Source of the DNA: a virus
Virus record (IMG/VR): IMGVR_UViG_3300027833_001638
Coordinates: 1 to 21,213 of that record
Reading direction: 5' to 3' (one strand)
Length of the DNA: 21,213 nucleotides
The notes below the pieces were generated by a model. It saw only the letters and a list, made by a program, of their open reading frames with translations. It was not told where the DNA came from and searched no databases. This document shows positions 13,138-20,485 of this stretch, in pieces. The position numbers and the translations under genes were made by a program. Positions within the stretch are counted from its first letter, which is position 1. Each line of letters opens with the position of its first letter.

Positions 13138-13290
13138 ATGAAAAAGACAAGTACCCCTCAAAGACCGAAGTCTCGGTTTGGTAATGTCTTATTTGCTAAG
13201 GACTCACCATTCAAACATCAAGTCGTAAAAGACCGAACCAAGTACACTAGGAAAGATAAGTTCAAAGAACCTCTTCCAGTTAGTTACTAA
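13138..13290 (+). CDS. Small basic protein downstream of bS21, 50 aa
   Basis: A 50-codon ORF starting MKKTSTPQRPKSRFGNVL and containing KDSPFKHQVVKDRTKY followed by TRKDKFK. It is very basic (about 13 Lys/Arg) and probably disordered, which suggests RNA, DNA or ribosome binding. AGGA lies 7 nt before the ATG, and only 14 nt separate it from the bS21 stop, so the two form one unit. It ends in a 4-nt convergent overlap with the tape-measure gene. Not recognised as a known ribosomal protein. Confidence 0.7.
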   Translation: MKKTSTPQRPKSRFGNVLFAKDSPFKHQVVKDRTKYTRKDKFKEPLPVSY

Positions 13291-15428
13291 AACACTCCTA
13301 TTATTCTTGGGTGATTTACGGATGATTGACCACCACCATTATTCAATATAGTATTTTGTGTTGTAGATGCGATTTGTGAAATATTACTAGCACCCGTTAC
13401 ACCCATAGCCTTTATTAATGCTTCGATTTGGTCTATACTATTATCTCCTAGATTTTTCTCTTTTACCATGGACACAACGTCTTCCATAGTCAATGGGGTA
13501 TCGGGTGTAGGGTCTACAAATCCCTCTCCAAGTTTCCCACCCCTTAAGGCACCCAAACGTAGACTATCCATTTCTTCCATTGAGTCTTTTTGGTCACCAA
13601 CTGCAAGAAGACCTGTATCTCTTCCAGTTATTTCGGCTAGTTTATTCTCTTCATCACCCATTGCAACATCAGCTATCCCACCTGCGACAGCAGCACCTGT
13701 CGTTCCAGCAACTGCTAACATGGTAAGACCTGTCGCCCAACCGACTGGATTAGAGAGTATAAACGCTCCAGCAGCTGCTGTGGTGACTGAAGCACCTACT
13801 GCTTTCCAAAATGGTATCATGTAATCTTCTTTTTCTTTGGCAGCAATGTACTCTAAACCTTTATTATATTCTTCATCTTCAATGATTTTGTCATTATGGA
13901 GTTGCTCTAAAGTTGCACGTTGTAGATTTGTATCATCCACATTACCAATATATTCCATATACCCCAAACCCACACTAGCTGCTGGGCCGGCTATCTTGGC
14001 CGCAGCTTTTATACCACCCTTTGCAACCACCTTAGCAGTATCGACTAATTTATTTGGTGGTGCTTCAACTACTTTGGGCATGAATTGACCACCAGTCGGT
14101 TTACCTGTGACAGGGTCAACTGAACCTGCAGGTTGTCTTCCCTGTGGTACTGGAGTCGTAGGTTTTGTAACTGTAGATGTTATTGGTAACGAGTCGGCAG
14201 TACCTTTTACTACCCCTGTCACTGCACCTGATGTCACCATTACTGCTTGGTCAATTTTCTTTTCGGCTAATCTATCCTCTGCTGTCATCTTAAGTGCATC
14301 AGCTTGTTTGGTATAATCCTCAAAAGTCATCTTAGAGTCTTTATTAGAGTAATTCTTATTGAGGTCTTTTTGTCCTTGAAGGGTATCGGAGTCTGAACGG
14401 TTTCCTAAAAGGAACTTGTTTATGAAGTCTGAGAATCCTTCAAATCTTGACATCAATGTGAGAACAGCAGCAACAAATGCACCTAGTATTAATGCACCTA
14501 TTCCTAGTTTACCGATAAATGGAGTCATTGCCGCAGCATTCTTTTTACTAATAAGACTAGTTTCGAAAACATTTGCTTCGACCATCCCAAAGATTTTACC
14601 TTGAGACTCTTCTTGTTGCTCGTTACCTATTACTACACCTTTTATAGAGTCTGCAAGATTATCGGATGCAGCTGTTTGTTGCAACATACCACCAGTCATA
14701 AAGTTTGCAGCTTTACCAATACCACCGAATACATTTTGAACTGCATTAAACTTCTTGGTTGCATCATCTAAGAACCCACCAATGTCTAACATACCACCAC
14801 TTAGTTCTTTAAGACCATCAGTAAAGTCACTGTAACCTTTGCTATCCGTTGATTTTTCGAGGTCAGTCTGTATTGCAGTTCTTATTCTTGTTTCATTTTT
14901 TTGTAGGTTTTCTAAATCCCTTTCGAATGCATCTTTTACTTTCTTAGATTCTGCATCAATAATTTTTTGTTCTTCGTCAATCTTTTCCTGAAGGTCAAGT
15001 CTCTTTACAGCATTTGTGGTCTTAGACTGTTCATTCATTAACACTTCCATCTCAGTCTTAGCTCTAAAGACTTTAATATTTTCTTCTATCTCTTTTGTTT
15101 GTTGTTTTTGTTTAGCAACAAGTGCGTCTGTGGCATCTTTCAATTCTTTATTATTTGCGGCATCTGCCATTCCTTTAGCTAGTTTTCTACTAGTAAGGAA
15201 CCCCTCAAAGCTGTCTTTAGACCCTGTTCTTATGTTTGCAGCTGAGATTGCAAGGTCACCATTAACTTCTGCTAACTTGTTGGTGAGTCCTTTAAACTTT
15301 GTATTTAAGTCCTTGGTTGCTTTTGCATATTCTTCTTGTGACTTGACAGATTTATCTTGAGCTGCTGTCATTGCCCTTTGAGATGCAATCTCTGCCTTAA
15401 GTTTAATGTCGGGGGTTTTATCTGCCAT
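13287..15428 (-). CDS. Probable tail tape-measure protein (gp29 position)
   Basis: A 713-residue virion-type protein. Residues 1-200 are long charged helices and coiled coil (KAEIASQRAMTAAQDKSVK, KQKQQTKEIEENIKVFRAK). Around 310-330 is a hydrophobic segment (IGALILGAFVAAVLTLM); 375-460 is polar with Pro/Thr-rich disorder (KPTTPVPQGRQPAG); 545-605 is Ala/Gly-rich and hydrophobic, with potential membrane segments; the C-terminus ends NHPRIIGVF. Long helices, Ala/Gly-rich hydrophobic patches and location downstream of the gp26 frameshift pair are typical of tape-measure proteins, which set tail length and reach the host membrane. T4 gp29 is 590 aa, and I see no direct sequence similarity. It is the last gene of the leftward block, with no terminator before the convergent gene. 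Confidence 0.65.
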   Translation of the reverse strand: MADKTPDIKLKAEIASQRAMTAAQDKSVKSQEEYAKATKDLNTKFKGLTNKLAEVNGDLAISAANIRTGSKDSFEGFLTSRKLAKGMADAANNKELKDATDALVAKQKQQTKEIEENIKVFRAKTEMEVLMNEQSKTTNAVKRLDLQEKIDEEQKIIDAESKKVKDAFERDLENLQKNETRIRTAIQTDLEKSTDSKGYSDFTDGLKELSGGMLDIGGFLDDATKKFNAVQNVFGGIGKAANFMTGGMLQQTAASDNLADSIKGVVIGNEQQEESQGKIFGMVEANVFETSLISKKNAAAMTPFIGKLGIGALILGAFVAAVLTLMSRFEGFSDFINKFLLGNRSDSDTLQGQKDLNKNYSNKDSKMTFEDYTKQADALKMTAEDRLAEKKIDQAVMVTSGAVTGVVKGTADSLPITSTVTKPTTPVPQGRQPAGSVDPVTGKPTGGQFMPKVVEAPPNKLVDTAKVVAKGGIKAAAKIAGPAASVGLGYMEYIGNVDDTNLQRATLEQLHNDKIIEDEEYNKGLEYIAAKEKEDYMIPFWKAVGASVTTAAAGAFILSNPVGWATGLTMLAVAGTTGAAVAGGIADVAMGDEENKLAEITGRDTGLLAVGDQKDSMEEMDSLRLGALRGGKLGEGFVDPTPDTPLTMEDVVSMVKEKNLGDNSIDQIEALIKAMGVTGASNISQIASTTQNTILNNGGGQSSVNHPRIIGVF

Positions 15429-15443
15429 TTAGATTTCTCTTAT

Positions 15444-15824
15444 TTATTTTCCACCAAAAGCTTTACCAGCTTCTGATATTCCGAATGCACCTAGTGTCAC
15501 AACAACGAATGATGTGTAGATGGTCTCAGAGACTTTCAAGTCCATGTCCCATGCAAGTGCGGTTACTAAGTCAGTTAATCCAAAGACGACCATTAAGAAG
15601 AAGGATATGAATCCTATAATTGACTTCTCATTGACATCATTGTCGTCTAGGAATAAATCCCCAAACTTTCTTACTGGTGGTTCGAGTTGATTCTTCGCTT
15701 TTATGGCTTCTTCTTTCATCTCTTTGATTGCATCTTCTTGTTCATCAAGTTTCTCAATCATCGCCATATACTTGTCTAAATCAATTTCGACTTCGTTTCT
15801 GCTGTTATCTGTATTTTCAGCCAT
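15444..15824 (-). CDS. Coiled-coil protein with two membrane segments, 126 aa
   Basis: I place the start at the ATG at 15824 (MAENTDNSRNE), because a GGAG sits 6 nt upstream; the ATG at 15836 contains that site. Residues 5-55 form an acidic/basic coiled coil (DKYMAMIEKLDEQEDAIKEM). Two hydrophobic spans follow: about 69-90 (IIGFISFFLMVVFGLTDLV) and about 100-120 (IYTSFVVVTLGAFGISEAG). The topology recalls a holin or a membrane-associated tail accessory protein. Its place between gp26 and the tape measure argues for a virion or assembly role. No family is recognised. Confidence 0.75.
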   Translation of the reverse strand: MAENTDNSRNEVEIDLDKYMAMIEKLDEQEDAIKEMKEEAIKAKNQLEPPVRKFGDLFLDDNDVNEKSIIGFISFFLMVVFGLTDLVTALAWDMDLKVSETIYTSFVVVTLGAFGISEAGKAFGGK

Positions 15825-15872
15825 TGTTAACTCCATATTATCTCACGATATTCATAATATAGGTTAATTTAA

Positions 15873-16061
15873 TTAATTACGGTTCTTCCGTTTTTCGTTC
15901 TCTTCCTCAATATGATGTTCAAGGAGTTTAATGTATATCTCTCTTTCCCATGGTATCATATTCTCAAGTTCCGTTAATGAGTATTTATGATGTTGCATCA
16001 GCTGAAAGTTGGTATTATAATAATTAAATACCGACTCATGAGAAAGAGCTATTAAAAAAAA
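15873..16061 (-). CDS. Extension frame of gp26, reached by -1 frameshift at T8
   Basis: This frame is open through the end of gp26 and continues for 60 residues past the slip, ending at 15873. The extension reads LIALSHESVFNYYNTNFQLM, then helical QHHKYSLTELENMIPWEREI and a charged helical end. It has no good start of its own: the only ATG (15998) gives 41 residues, leaves the protein-like NYYNTNFQL uncovered and has no Shine-Dalgarno sequence. The HHKYS.TELENM.PWEREIY pattern looks like real conserved tail-assembly protein sequence. Fusion with gp26 would give about 296 residues. Alternatively it is an independent 41-aa gene. Confidence 0.6.
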   Translation of the reverse strand, partial: FFLIALSHESVFNYYNTNFQLMQHHKYSLTELENMIPWEREIYIKLLEHHIEEENEKRKNRN

Positions 16062-16762
16062 CTTTGTAACCCCGATATTGTTCTACTTTGTTCAGTTTGA
16101 CATGCATTGCACTTAAAGATTGTATCCAATTTAATTGCAGGTAAGTCTTCAAAGAATTTACTTACATCTTCAAGTTGTATAAGTGTTAAACTTTCCAAGA
16201 ATTCTCTAAGGTCTTCACTAGAGATATCATCAGACTCATATCTGTCTTCAGCATCATAGACGTAATCAACACCTGATGCAAGTAGAGCTAAGAGTTTTTC
16301 TTGTCTGTCTTTTATATCTTCTGAACGACCAGTGTCTACTATACTTGGATACTTCAATCCAATACCCACTTCATCATTGATACTAATGACCTTAGACTTT
16401 TCAGAATCTATACCTCTAACTTCTGCATCCTCTATATTGACACTAACTTTCCCTGTTCCACCACAACCCGTTTCACCACATCGTAGATTCAACTCTATAG
16501 TTTCACCTATGGATTTGGCACGGATTTGTAGGAATAGGTATTCGATATCGAACATTGGTAAGTCATCAACATCAAGTTTATTGAAAGTAACTGCAGTTAT
16601 CATATCTCTGATTGCATTTACAACGTCTTCAGCTGTAGATGAGTCCTGAAGTAGTAGTAGGTACTTCTGTTCCTTTACTAAAAAAGGTCTGAACTTAACT
16701 TCTTGACCATTACTTGGCAACTTAGTTGTATAAGTTGGTGCTTTTTGGATTGGTAATCCCAT
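16052..16762 (-). CDS. 26: gp26-type baseplate hub / tail assembly protein
   Basis: A 236-residue protein with the layout of the T4 gp26 family (T4 baseplate protein family PF12322): LPIQKAPTYTTKLPSNGQEV and VKFRPFLVKEQKYLLLLQDS at the N-terminus, then VNAIRDMITAV and LPMFDIEYLFLQIRAKSIGE. Two cysteine pairs, CGETGC (about 109-114) and CNAC (about 220-223), could form a zinc site. In T4 it takes part in hub assembly. It ends AGT TTT TTT TAA, a run of eight T (16061 to 16054), allowing -1 frameshifting into the 60-residue extension. The family is clear; the frameshift is inferred. Confidence 0.85.
   Translation of the reverse strand: MGLPIQKAPTYTTKLPSNGQEVKFRPFLVKEQKYLLLLQDSSTAEDVVNAIRDMITAVTFNKLDVDDLPMFDIEYLFLQIRAKSIGETIELNLRCGETGCGGTGKVSVNIEDAEVRGIDSEKSKVISINDEVGIGLKYPSIVDTGRSEDIKDRQEKLLALLASGVDYVYDAEDRYESDDISSEDLREFLESLTLIQLEDVSKFFEDLPAIKLDTIFKCNACQTEQSRTISGLQSFF
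16054..16061 (-). other. Putative -1 ribosomal frameshift site (T8)
   Basis: Read on the minus strand, the gp26 codons AGT TTT TTT TAA contain the heptamer T TTT TTT with one more T from the stop codon. This is a perfect X XXY YYZ slip site, placed directly on the stop codon. A -1 slip bypasses TAA and enters a frame open for 60 codons. The same logic makes the G/GT tail chaperone pair in lambda-like phages. Confidence 0.6.
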
Positions 16763-16783
16763 AATTTACTCCATAATTTTATT

Positions 16784-17521
16784 TTAGCCACCAGTCAATC
16801 TTTGTACTTTGGCTAGTTTATCGTCTAAACCTCTTAGACGTTTGAATACTGATTGTCCTGCATTAGTGTATTTACCAGTTTGTTGTCCAACACCAATAAG
16901 TGCATCCAATATTCTCCTACCTCTATTTAGACCACCACCACCTGAATCATCAGGAGTGTACTTGGTTTTGAAATAAGTGTATGCCATGGTTACAGTGAAC
17001 GACATTATCTCAGCATTGGAACTATAATCCAAGTCCTGTTGTTCGTATTTGATTGGGTATGCATCTATAAGTTCATAAGTAAGTGTGTCTTTACCACGAC
17101 CATTCATTACAGAGATTTCAACTGTTCCTTTATACTCGTCTTTAAATGAAAAACGAGGTCTTGTTGGGTCTCCACCATATATTGAATCCTGCCATCCTTC
17201 AATTGCAGCTCTATCTAAAAAGTTTTGGTCACAATAGAATGAGAAAGATGCTTCTCCACCGTCATTGGTTTGAAATGGCATATGTCGTTCTGCACCTGAT
17301 TCGGAAAAAGTATATGCTTTCAACTCTCTGCCTGGCAGAGTTGCTTTATGACAACGAAGACCCTCTATACCCAATTTAATACCAGCTTTAGCTTCTGTTT
17401 CATCAGTTGCATCGGATTGGAACAGGGTAGGGCCCATGATATTGACGTTAAATCTATTAGGTCTTGCACCTGCATCGAAATTTGCTTTGAACTTATCTAT
17501 TCTTAAATCGCTTCTTGACAT
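16784..17521 (-). CDS. Tail-tube-fold protein (gp54-type initiator or gp19-like)
   Basis: A 245-residue protein with features of T4 gp19/gp54-type tube proteins: an N-terminal ANFDAGARPNRFNVNIMGP, the loop LPGRELKAYTFSESG, beta-strands ASFSFYCDQNFLDRAAIEGWQ, GTVEISVMNGR, LTYELIDAYPIKYEQQDLDY, and MSFTVTMAYTYF, which parallels T4 gp54 (...FDVTFAYRVM). Residues beyond about 195 form a Gly/Arg/Lys-rich tail not expected of a plain tube subunit, and the gene is close to gp26 and gp48; both favour the tube initiator gp54 over the major tube gp19. The assignment between them is not secure. It overlaps the upstream gene by 1 nt. Confidence 0.7.
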   Translation of the reverse strand: MSRSDLRIDKFKANFDAGARPNRFNVNIMGPTLFQSDATDETEAKAGIKLGIEGLRCHKATLPGRELKAYTFSESGAERHMPFQTNDGGEASFSFYCDQNFLDRAAIEGWQDSIYGGDPTRPRFSFKDEYKGTVEISVMNGRGKDTLTYELIDAYPIKYEQQDLDYSSNAEIMSFTVTMAYTYFKTKYTPDDSGGGGLNRGRRILDALIGVGQQTGKYTNAGQSVFKRLRGLDDKLAKVQRLTGG

Positions 17522-18102
17522 TAAATTTTCCTTCTACTTTCTGCATACACCGTGTTTGCATTTATTGTAAATTGTTGGGATGGTAGCATTGCAACCAAGT
17601 CCCAGTATTTTGGGTCTACTCTCATTATGTTACCAACGGTATGTGAGAATAGATACTTCTTTAAACATGGTTTTGCTAACTTTAACTTACTGATACTTTT
17701 GATATCGTTATATGAGAAGTCAAACCTTAAATCCTTCTCAACTGCTTCCTTAACGGTCATTGCATACAACCCATCCAGTAACTTTACTCTATCCCTAGGT
17801 GACAGGTAGTGTAAGTTCAATCCCTGAAATCCATTCTTAGTTAAATCTGTCACTATCACGAGTGGAAATCTATCCCAGTATGGTAGAGTGTCTTGATACT
17901 TTGCATCATAGACAAACATATACATACCACCCATAAGTTGGTCACCAGTTAAGGTGTCTGTGGCTGTTCCTGATTCTAAAAAAGTTCCAGTATTAGACCT
18001 CACATCTCTAACTCTGTTTCGGAACCACTCTAACCCCTCAACACTTCTTTTCTTTAGGTCGCTGGGGGATAAACCATCTAGTCGTTCAAACAAAGTTGCC
18101 AT
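17521..18102 (-). CDS. Probable DNA end protector (gp2-like), uncertain
   Basis: A 193-residue protein: LFERLDGLSPSDLKKRSVEG at the start, then GGMYMFVYDAKYQDTLPYWD, FPLVIVTDLTKNGFQGLNLH, LSPRDRVKLLDGLYAM, and near the end MLPSQQFTINANTVYAESRR. The M..F.YD.K...LPY.D.FPLV.....G.F.GLN.HYL pattern is one I associate with the gp2-type DNA-end protector of T4-like phages, which binds packaged DNA ends and guards them from RecBCD. In T4, gene 2 is next to gene 4, as here. I cannot confirm the similarity by alignment. The gene follows gp4 by 17 nt and precedes the tube-fold gene with a 1-nt overlap. Confidence 0.6.
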   Translation of the reverse strand: MATLFERLDGLSPSDLKKRSVEGLEWFRNRVRDVRSNTGTFLESGTATDTLTGDQLMGGMYMFVYDAKYQDTLPYWDRFPLVIVTDLTKNGFQGLNLHYLSPRDRVKLLDGLYAMTVKEAVEKDLRFDFSYNDIKSISKLKLAKPCLKKYLFSHTVGNIMRVDPKYWDLVAMLPSQQFTINANTVYAESRRKI

Positions 18103-18119
18103 ATAATCTATTTATGACT

Positions 18120-18560
18120 TTATGTAAGGTGGTCTTCAGTTAAAATCCTAAATTTTAGTTTTCTATCTTTGCAGTACTGTTCTGCAGCCTTGAACTTAGT
18201 CATGTTGACTGCATAGGTCTGACACTCTTCTAGATATCTTTTTGTTTTTCGTTTAGGTTCTTTCGGGGGTTTGGTTTGTTTCTTTGGTTTTACTTCGATA
18301 ATTTCACGAATTGTTTTCCCTTGTGCATTCTCATACTTAATACTAAAGTCAGGGAAGTAACGATGTACCTTATTATCTAGAGGTGAGATGTATGGAATGA
18401 TGATTTCTTCGGAGGCCCATTCTAATACCTTGGTATTGTTGTCACAATATACCATGAATCTACGTTCCCAAAGACTACGATAGAAGATTTTAGTAGGGTC
18501 TCCTTTGTATTTTTTGTAGTTCTTTGGTTTAAACTTTCCGCTATATGATTTTCTCGACAT
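18120..18560 (-). CDS. 4: gp4 head completion protein
   Basis: A 146-residue protein very close to T4 gp4 in layout: SRKSYSGKFKPKNYKKYKGD (T4 SSKKYSGTFTPANPQKYKGD), YRSLWERRFMVYCD (T4 YRSMWERQAFNWCD), EWASEEIIIPYISP, HRYFPDFSIKY, EIIEVKPKKQ, and C-terminal RILTEDHL (T4 QIWTEDTL). PDF and EVK form a PD-(D/E)XK nuclease-type pair, consistent with a TnsA-like endonuclease fold. It finishes filled heads before tail joining. It is the first gene of the leftward block, and its start codon overlaps the late-promoter-like CATAAATA that faces gp48. Confidence 0.93.
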   Translation of the reverse strand: MSRKSYSGKFKPKNYKKYKGDPTKIFYRSLWERRFMVYCDNNTKVLEWASEEIIIPYISPLDNKVHRYFPDFSIKYENAQGKTIREIIEVKPKKQTKPPKEPKRKTKRYLEECQTYAVNMTKFKAAEQYCKDRKLKFRILTEDHLT

Positions 18561-18565
18561 AAATA
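18558..18565 (+). promoter_or_regulatory. Late-promoter-like CATAAATA for the rightward tail genes
   Basis: CATAAATA differs from the T4 late-promoter core TATAAATA at one base and lies 31 nt before the gp48 ATG (18597), with a downstream AGG as ribosome-binding site. The first three bases are the complement of the gp4 start codon. T4 late promoters need no -35 box, and none is seen. A host-type TATAAT at 18575-18580 is a further candidate. Confidence 0.5.
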
Positions 18566-18587
18566 ACTATATATTATAATCTACAGG

Positions 18588-18595
18588 TATTTATG
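18588..18595 (-). promoter_or_regulatory. Late-promoter-like CATAAATA for the leftward tail genes
   Basis: Minus-strand CATAAATA (18595 to 18588) lies 27 nt before the gp4 ATG at 18560. With the plus-strand copy it forms an inverted pair (CATAAATA...TATTTATG) spanning 18558-18595, so one short region would launch both blocks of structural genes. A minus-strand TATAAT-like stretch is also present between them. Confidence 0.5.
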
Positions 18596-18596
18596 T

Positions 18597-19703
18597 ATGT
18601 CCAAAATCGATAAATTACTGGGTAAAATCAGTAAGGCAAAATCATCATTCAAGTCTTTAAAGGGAAGTCTCAGTGACCTCAGTAGTGCATTAGGTGTTGT
18701 TGACACTGATACACTTGGCCAACGGTCAGAACAACTACGAGGTGATTTAGAAAGTCGAAGGAAAGACTTACAAAGTAAAGCAGATAAGTTGCGTGGCAAG
18801 ACCAAAGAGAATAGACAGAATGGTTTGACGATAAATGAACTAACCTTTCCATTCTCTAAGGAAAATGAAATAGATAATTGGATTGTATTTAGAATACTTC
18901 CAAGAGTTGCATTTAAAATAACTGATGCCGAAGAAAAGCTGAGTCAACAAAATGATGAGACTCTTAATGCAACAGAAATTCGACTATATGTTCCCGATGG
19001 TTTAAAATCTGACAGTGCAGTTGCCTATGGTAAAGATAATTTTGGAGTATTAAAACGAGAATTACAAAAAATCTTTTCAGGTGGTGAGATAGATGCAGGG
19101 GCCATATTGTCTAAAGCGGGGTCTTCAATCAAACGACAACTAATGGGTGGTAAGATTAATGATATGATACAAGGTCGTGCAGTTAATCCCATGGATGAAG
19201 TTCTTTTAGATGGGTTAGACTTTAGAGAGTTTACCTTTAACTATGACTTCAATCCTACATCAAAGGAGGAAGCTATAGAAGTTGGTAAAATTATAAACAC
19301 CTTTAGACGTGCTACACTACCGAACACTAGGGACTTTAATGTTGACACAAAAAATGTTGCTGAGGGGAAGAACCTGCACTTTTATAACTATCCAAACAAA
19401 TTTCAAGTCTCCTTCGAGGGGCCGATACAGAATCATGTCGATGGGTTCCTCACAATGGTTTGTAAAAATGTCGAAGTTAACCATGATGGTGGACAAAAAC
19501 TTTCTACATTCTATACTGGTCAACCAGTAAGAACAACAGTAACATTAACTTTTCAAGAAATTATTGTACTTACTCAACAGAATTACGACAATATATCTGC
19601 AATTAACAACAGTGCAAGAACATATAATGACGAAGAATTTGGTATCAGAAACACTGATTATGACCCACCAGCTGGTACACCTGAAAGTGGAGGGAACGGA
19701 TAA
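18597..19703 (+). CDS. 48: gp48 baseplate tail-tube cap
   Basis: A 368-residue protein matching T4 gp48 (364 aa) in length and in its C-terminal signature TVTLTFQEIIVLTQQNY (T4 TLEITMREIITLNRASL). The N-terminal 75 residues are helical and charged (KAKSSFKSLKGSLSDLSSAL). The tube-fold section has FREFTFNYDFNPTSKEEA (T4 FTWDLTPRS.ED), IINTFRRATLPN and FQVSFEGPI. In T4, gp48 sits on the hub and, with gp54, starts tube polymerisation. It overlaps the next gene's start by 1 nt (TAATG). Start ATG 18597 was preferred to the out-of-frame ATG at 18593. Confidence 0.88.
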   Translation: MSKIDKLLGKISKAKSSFKSLKGSLSDLSSALGVVDTDTLGQRSEQLRGDLESRRKDLQSKADKLRGKTKENRQNGLTINELTFPFSKENEIDNWIVFRILPRVAFKITDAEEKLSQQNDETLNATEIRLYVPDGLKSDSAVAYGKDNFGVLKRELQKIFSGGEIDAGAILSKAGSSIKRQLMGGKINDMIQGRAVNPMDEVLLDGLDFREFTFNYDFNPTSKEEAIEVGKIINTFRRATLPNTRDFNVDTKNVAEGKNLHFYNYPNKFQVSFEGPIQNHVDGFLTMVCKNVEVNHDGGQKLSTFYTGQPVRTTVTLTFQEIIVLTQQNYDNISAINNSARTYNDEEFGIRNTDYDPPAGTPESGGNG

Positions 19704-20485
19704 TGTCTAATAAAATGTTTAGTAATTTTTCGGAAGTTCAATACACACTTGGTACAGGTAAGATTGTTACCATTAAGGATTTCTTTAAGAAAGCCTCTGT
19801 TGAACAGGAATCACTTTGGGGAGTTGTTGACTATACCTTCTATCAATTAGAAGATGGGGAGAGACCCGATATAGTTGCAAATAAACTTTATGGTGATTCA
19901 GATTTACATTGGACACTATTTCTTGTAAATGATTTTGCAACTTACGGTGATTGGCACAAGGACAGTATAACATTAGAAAACCATATGTCAAATAAATATA
20001 AAGGACAATGGTTGAATGCAGATTTGGTATCAGACTTGATGACATCATCTACAAATAAGTTATTAATTGGTGAAGAGATATACGAGACATCAAATACAAA
20101 TGTCACTGGTAATATCACGGATGTGGATTTAACTCGGAAGAGAATTTCAGTTGTTGGGGATGTGTTCTCTGCAAATTCAATTACTAGTAAAACTAGTGGT
20201 ACTGAGATTAATAACATCTTTACCAACAGAACTTTCACACCTTCATCTGTAGTAAATAAACGAGATGGTATTCATCATTGGGTAGTGACAGACAGTACAG
20301 GACTTGAATACAAAGTTCATAACGAACCTACGGCCGAACTTACATCCAATCCACCTACAGCTGTAGCAGTTACTTACCAAGACCATGAGTATAATCTAAA
20401 CGAAGAGAAGAGAAGTATTAAGATTATCAGACCTTCAGTAATCAACCAAGTTGTTACCGAATTTGAAGAATTAATGAGAAACTAA
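19703..20485 (+). CDS. 53: gp53 baseplate wedge protein
   Basis: The wedge subunit that joins wedges into the baseplate ring in T4. The first 120 residues follow T4 gp53: IVTIKDFFKKASVEQESL, then DYTFYQLEDGERPDIVANKL, YGDSDLHWTLFLVNDF (T4 YGNPQLYWVLLMCND), YGDWHKDSITLENHM. The C-terminus has the RSIKIIRPSVINQVVTEFEE helix (T4 RQIKIIAKSDINSFMNDL). It has 260 residues against 196 in T4; the difference is a beta- and Thr/Asn-rich insertion at about 125-225. It overlaps gp27 by 1 nt (TAATG), giving coupled translation. Confidence 0.9.
   Translation: MSNKMFSNFSEVQYTLGTGKIVTIKDFFKKASVEQESLWGVVDYTFYQLEDGERPDIVANKLYGDSDLHWTLFLVNDFATYGDWHKDSITLENHMSNKYKGQWLNADLVSDLMTSSTNKLLIGEEIYETSNTNVTGNITDVDLTRKRISVVGDVFSANSITSKTSGTEINNIFTNRTFTPSSVVNKRDGIHHWVVTDSTGLEYKVHNEPTAELTSNPPTAVAVTYQDHEYNLNEEKRSIKIIRPSVINQVVTEFEELMRN

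Noticed and set aside
13468-15360. Several plus-strand ORFs of 62-118 codons opposite the tape-measure gene
   Set aside because: They mirror its Ala/Gly-rich codons, lack ribosome-binding sites and give Ser/Pro/Ala-rich sequence with no domain pattern.
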